Source: Oribacterium sp. C9 (GTDB lineage Bacteria; Bacillota; Clostridia; Lachnospirales; Lachnospiraceae). Taken from it: a stretch of 64,000 nucleotides of DNA. Shown in pieces: positions 60,674 to 64,000 of the stretch (positions within the stretch are counted from its first letter, which is position 1; each line of letters begins with the position of its first letter). The notes beneath the pieces were generated by a model, which made no database searches, was not told the origin of the DNA, and saw only the letters and a list, made by a program, of their open reading frames with translations. The stretch lies in assembly GCF_002007235.1 (NCBI RefSeq), contig NZ_MUHW01000014.1, positions 54,048-118,047 of the forward strand. The letters run 5' to 3'. Both the position numbers and the translations under genes were made by a program.

Positions 60674-61984
60674 GTGAAAAGTCATTCAAAAGGGCTGGGG
60701 AAATACGGCAGTTTACTGGTTTTGTATTGTTTTCTTACGTTTCTCATTTTTAGTTTGGGAAATGGAACTATGAACGTTGCAGTTGCTTTATTTGAGGAAA
60801 GAAACGGCTGGAATCAGACCTATTTACTGTCACTTCAGTCTATCGGTGCCTGGACTGCAATTCTGTTTATATTTATCATCGGTCAGTTATATGGAAAAGG
60901 TAAGATCAAACTTCGTAAGCTGATTTTATCAGCAGGCTGTTTATATGCCGTGGGTATCTTCCTCTGGGGACAGCTTACAAATCTTATATTATTCACATGT
61001 GCGTTTATTGTCTGTTACATTGCATATCCGTTATGGGGAACTTTGGGAAACCATTCGCTCATTAACAACTGGTTTCCACGCAAAAAAGCACTGGTTACAG
61101 GTATAACAACGATCGGATTTCCTTTAGGTACTGGGCTTGGATCTATAGTTTTTACTGTTTTGAACAGGAAACTGGGATTTTCCAATGCCTACATTGTATT
61201 AGGAGTAGCTGCACTTGTCATATGTTTATTTGGTTTTTTTACATTTTCTGAATATCCGGAGCAGAGAGGTCAGTTTCCTGATAATGATCATAACATGACT
61301 AAGGAACAGGCTAAGGCTATTCTGGAAGAAGGACAGCGACTTAGTGAAAACAGTCCATGGACGATAAAACGTCTTCTCAGGACAAAAGAAGTCTGGTTAC
61401 TTGGAATCTCAAATGCATATTTGTTTGCAATTGCTTCAGGATGTATGGGAACAATGGTTCCGAGACTGCTTTCAACAGGAAGATATTCGCCTGATCAGGC
61501 AGTGGTCTATTTAATGATCGCAGCTTTCTGCGCCTGCCCGGGGAGCTTTCTGTGTGGCTTTATTGCACATAAGACATCACCGAAGACAGGACTTATCTTC
61601 ACAATTCTTTCCTGCGTGCTTGCTTGTATTATGAATATAATTCCTTCTACACCATTGCTTGTTATTTCACTTATCTTAATTGGTATCGGTACAGGCGGAT
61701 CAGCAAACTTTATTATGTCTATGACATCAGAGTACTGGGGAAGATACAATTTTCAGAAAGCTTATCCGACAGTTCTTACAATCAATCAGCTTGTAGGAAG
61801 CGGAGGGCCAATGCTTATGGCAGTTGTAGCTGCAAAAGCAAACTGGGATGTATCGTACATCGTTATGGCCGTTTTAGGTGTAGCCGCAACAATTATTGCA
61901 CTTCCTATAAAGAAGGGATTTGTTGAAAGGGCAGAAGAACGTTTTGCAAAGGAATCATTTACTACAGCGGAATCTCTTATATAA
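60674..61984 (+). CDS. MFS transporter for the sugar regulon
   Basis: A 436-residue carrier with about twelve spans (LLVLYCFLTFLIFSLGNGTM; ILFIFIIGQLYG; SLILIGIGTGGSANFIMSM). The GTG at 60674 follows GGAGG with 6-nt spacing and is preferred to the ATG at 60650. A central cytosolic loop (~205-240) follows span six. It resembles OFA/monocarboxylate-type MFS proteins but the operon points to sugar, sugar-acid or polyol uptake. A weak hairpin (AATGCGG/CCGCATT, 61985-62006) follows. Confidence 0.85.
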   Translation: MKSHSKGLGKYGSLLVLYCFLTFLIFSLGNGTMNVAVALFEERNGWNQTYLLSLQSIGAWTAILFIFIIGQLYGKGKIKLRKLILSAGCLYAVGIFLWGQLTNLILFTCAFIVCYIAYPLWGTLGNHSLINNWFPRKKALVTGITTIGFPLGTGLGSIVFTVLNRKLGFSNAYIVLGVAALVICLFGFFTFSEYPEQRGQFPDNDHNMTKEQAKAILEEGQRLSENSPWTIKRLLRTKEVWLLGISNAYLFAIASGCMGTMVPRLLSTGRYSPDQAVVYLMIAAFCACPGSFLCGFIAHKTSPKTGLIFTILSCVLACIMNIIPSTPLLVISLILIGIGTGGSANFIMSMTSEYWGRYNFQKAYPTVLTINQLVGSGGPMLMAVVAAKANWDVSYIVMAVLGVAATIIALPIKKGFVERAEERFAKESFTTAESLI

Positions 61985-62044
61985 AATGCGGGCGGGATTC
62001 CGCATTAAAATCAAAGAGATATAGAGAAATGGAGAGATAAAAAA

Positions 62045-62989
62045 ATGAAGTACTCTTTTAGTTTGGGAACCACAAGTTGTGCATCAAATCTGGCACTTTG
62101 GTATTGGAATGAGATGTATGAAATGATTGGTGTGTGTGGTTATGAAGGTCTGGAAATTCCATTTCAGGCATGGTCATTTAACGGAGGAAGAGGCGGCGCA
62201 CCAGTTTGTGCTGAAGCAATTCGATCAAAATATGGTTCAGCGGCTAGTTATCAGAAATTCCTTCAGGACTGTGGAATCAGGTCTGGACTATCTGGTTTAC
62301 ATATTTCAGGACAGAACATTTTATTAACTATGCTTGATGAGCATGTTCCAAGAGAAAAATATTTTGAAAAATGTTTAGAGCTGGCATCGGAAACAATCGG
62401 TGTTCTTTCAGATGCAGGAAGTAAAAATCTGATAGTTTCACCTTCACCTATGTTTGGAATGACTCAGGGCGTATTCCATGGATCTGATGTTCTGGAAAGC
62501 TTTGAAGAAAGAACTGCAGAAACCATAATAAAAATAAATGATATGGCGAAGAAATCAGGAATTACAGTATCTGTCAGAAATGAGTTCTACGGTATGTTCC
62601 GTGGCGAATTGGTTGATTCTCTCATGGATAAGCTTCCGAAATCTGTATTGTACAGTCCGGACCTGGCACAGCTTCATATCGCAGGAACAGATCCGATAGC
62701 CATGATTAAAAAATATGCAGGAAGACTTTGCTGTGTAAAGATGAATGATACTGAATTTGTAGATAAGATGGGTCTCTTTGCCACTCCTTTACCGGAAGCA
62801 CCTCAGGAGGGAATGCAGCAGAGAGTGTACTGCACATTTGGAAATGGCGATGTTGATATGGTTGGTGCTTACAATGCACTTAAAAATGCCGGCTATGATG
62901 AGTGGATCACCATGGAGTCAAAGGAAGCATTCCAGATTGAAAAGACAATGATGAAGATGCAGGCATATAAGAAGAAATTCTTTGTGTAA
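62045..62989 (+). CDS. TIM-barrel sugar isomerase/epimerase-like protein
   Basis: A 314-residue AP-endonuclease-2-fold protein. Candidate metal ligands: Glu in VSVRNEFYGMFRGE, Asp in LYSPDLAQLHIAGTD, His in that same strand, and Glu in EWITMESKEAF; GCYNA-type loops surround them. Two consecutive paralogues (this and the next gene) end operon 2. Possible activities are epimerase, isomerase or keto-sugar dehydratase. Confidence 0.78.
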   Translation: MKYSFSLGTTSCASNLALWYWNEMYEMIGVCGYEGLEIPFQAWSFNGGRGGAPVCAEAIRSKYGSAASYQKFLQDCGIRSGLSGLHISGQNILLTMLDEHVPREKYFEKCLELASETIGVLSDAGSKNLIVSPSPMFGMTQGVFHGSDVLESFEERTAETIIKINDMAKKSGITVSVRNEFYGMFRGELVDSLMDKLPKSVLYSPDLAQLHIAGTDPIAMIKKYAGRLCCVKMNDTEFVDKMGLFATPLPEAPQEGMQQRVYCTFGNGDVDMVGAYNALKNAGYDEWITMESKEAFQIEKTMMKMQAYKKKFFV

Positions 62990-63004
62990 AGCGGAGGTGT
63001 AAAG

Positions 63005-63934
63005 ATGGAAAATATTAAATACAGCTTTCAGATGAATATGTGGGGAGTGCCTCAGTTTAAAGAAATTCATAATCTTGGAGAGTGGTATGATAAGGACTTC
63101 ACAGCAAATGGTTATTTCATGGATTGGGATAACATTTTAAAGTACCTTTCCACAGCCGGGTATAAGGGAATTGAATTAGTCTGGTATCAGATTGATTTTA
63201 TCAAGATGCAGTTTGGCAGCCTGAAGAATTTTACTGAGTTTATAAAGAAGAGAGGCATCGAAAAGGTTACAGGCGGATTCAGTATCAACATGGGATCAGA
63301 AAAAGCAGAAAATCTGCCGGGAATTCTTGAATATCAGAAGAAGATAATTGATGATCTTGCTGAACTGAATGCAGAAACTCTGATCATCATGCCGGCCGGA
63401 CAGTATTACGGAACCGGTCCTTTAAGTGATCAACAGTTACAGAATGTCGCTACTGCATTAAATGAAGTCGGAAAGATGGCAGCAGAGAAGGGACTTGACG
63501 TTTCGATTCATAATGAATTCTGGTGTGCTGTCAATTTAAGCAATCATGAGAAACTGCTTGAGTTAACAGATCCGAGATACGTAAAATACTGCCTTGATAC
63601 GGCTCAGGTTTCCATCATGGGTGTCGATATTGTAGATTTTTATGACAGATGGCATGAGAGAGTAAAGTATATGCACCTTAAGGATACAAACAAGAAGAGT
63701 CTGCCTGAATCAGAAAGATTCAAGGCCGGTGCAGAGTATGATGATGAAGGTAAGCGCTGGTTCTACGAGCTGGGTGCCGGTTGTGTGAATATGACAGGTC
63801 TCTACGAAAAGATGAAAAAGCATGAGTTTAAGGGTTGGGCTACAGTTGAGGCCGATGGTGCTCCTGATAATCTTGCAGCCATGCTTTTGTCAAAATGGTA
63901 TATAGACAATATTTTGTCGCCAATTTACAAATGA
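63005..63934 (+). CDS. TIM-barrel sugar isomerase/epimerase-like protein
   Basis: A 309-residue paralogue 15 nt after the preceding gene, with AGCGGAGGTG upstream. Candidate ligands: Glu in VSIHNEFWCAVNLSN, Asp in VKYCLDTAQVSIMG, His in VKYMHLKDTNKK, Glu in GWATVEADGAPD. It matches IolE/xylose-isomerase-like enzymes. Nothing supportable follows in the last 66 bases; a GAAAAGGAG sequence there could precede a further gene beyond the window. Confidence 0.8.
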   Translation: MENIKYSFQMNMWGVPQFKEIHNLGEWYDKDFTANGYFMDWDNILKYLSTAGYKGIELVWYQIDFIKMQFGSLKNFTEFIKKRGIEKVTGGFSINMGSEKAENLPGILEYQKKIIDDLAELNAETLIIMPAGQYYGTGPLSDQQLQNVATALNEVGKMAAEKGLDVSIHNEFWCAVNLSNHEKLLELTDPRYVKYCLDTAQVSIMGVDIVDFYDRWHERVKYMHLKDTNKKSLPESERFKAGAEYDDEGKRWFYELGAGCVNMTGLYEKMKKHEFKGWATVEADGAPDNLAAMLLSKWYIDNILSPIYK

Positions 63935-64000
63935 TTTTTTTATGAAAAGGAGCATTCCTGTAATTCATAAATAAGCGCCAATTGAATAGAAAAGAACCTC

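Overview
The window looks like a chromosome segment of an anaerobic Gram-positive gut- or rumen-type Clostridia, most likely Lachnospiraceae. This is inference from gene families: a clostridial contractile-tail prophage, a BMP-type nucleoside ABC transporter, a short KdpD with TrkH/TrkA, a Tat-exported flavoprotein reductase, 2-hydroxyacyl-CoA dehydratase-like proteins, purine-rich Shine-Dalgarno sites and moderate GC. I see no complete rRNA or tRNA gene and no CRISPR array.

Region 1 (1-13 kb) is the late half of a prophage with a contractile (PBSX/XkdP-U type) tail: tape measure, LysM baseplate protein, XkdQ hub, DUF2577, DUF2634, baseplate J, DUF2313 protein, two fibres sharing an N-terminal anchor, holin and a two-enzyme endolysin. 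The second fibre ends in a C-type-lectin domain with the typical variable region of a diversity-generating retroelement (DGR), but no reverse transcriptase or template repeat was noticed in the window. Region 2 (13-16.2 kb) is accessory DNA: an AT-rich ImmA/IrrE protease plus two-TM membrane protein pair, a second ImmA/IrrE gene, tRNA T-arm-like inverted repeats, two copies of a structured ~100-bp repeat and gene remnants.

Region 3 (16.2-19.3 kb) is a tight operon of a zinc-ribbon/kinase-like protein, a vWA protein and a divergent adenylosuccinate-synthetase paralogue. I know no described system of this composition, and it is the best candidate for an undescribed one. Region 4 (19.4-24.5 kb) is a potassium-uptake locus, TrkH-TrkA-small membrane protein-short KdpD-KdpE. 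Region 5 (24.6-33.5 kb) holds a coiled-coil protein, a Ca2+/cation antiporter, a LysR regulator, a Tat lipoprotein flavoprotein reductase, an FMN reductase, membrane proteins, a DUF6765 protein and xanthine phosphoribosyltransferase. Region 6 (33.5-40.6 kb) is a BMP lipoprotein/ABC nucleoside importer, an internally deleted FMN/FAD reductase pseudogene and an L,D-transpeptidase-like lipoprotein.

Region 7 (40.7-53.1 kb) is a candidate acid-CoA catabolic island: a PucR-type regulator divergent from a dehydratase pair lacking the usual Fe-S cysteines, a class III CoA-transferase, an MBL hydrolase, SLC13 and MFS carriers, a Crp-like regulator and a MATE exporter. Region 8 (53.1-64 kb) is a sugar regulon: two plus-strand operons flank a LacI-family repressor, each with a promoter followed at the same 12-nt distance by an identical 14-bp palindrome. 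They encode four TIM-barrel epimerase/isomerase-like enzymes, a class II aldolase, a PfkB kinase, a cupin isomerase-like protein, a zinc dehydrogenase and an MFS carrier, suggesting isomerisation/oxidation, phosphorylation and aldol cleavage of an unusual sugar or polyol.
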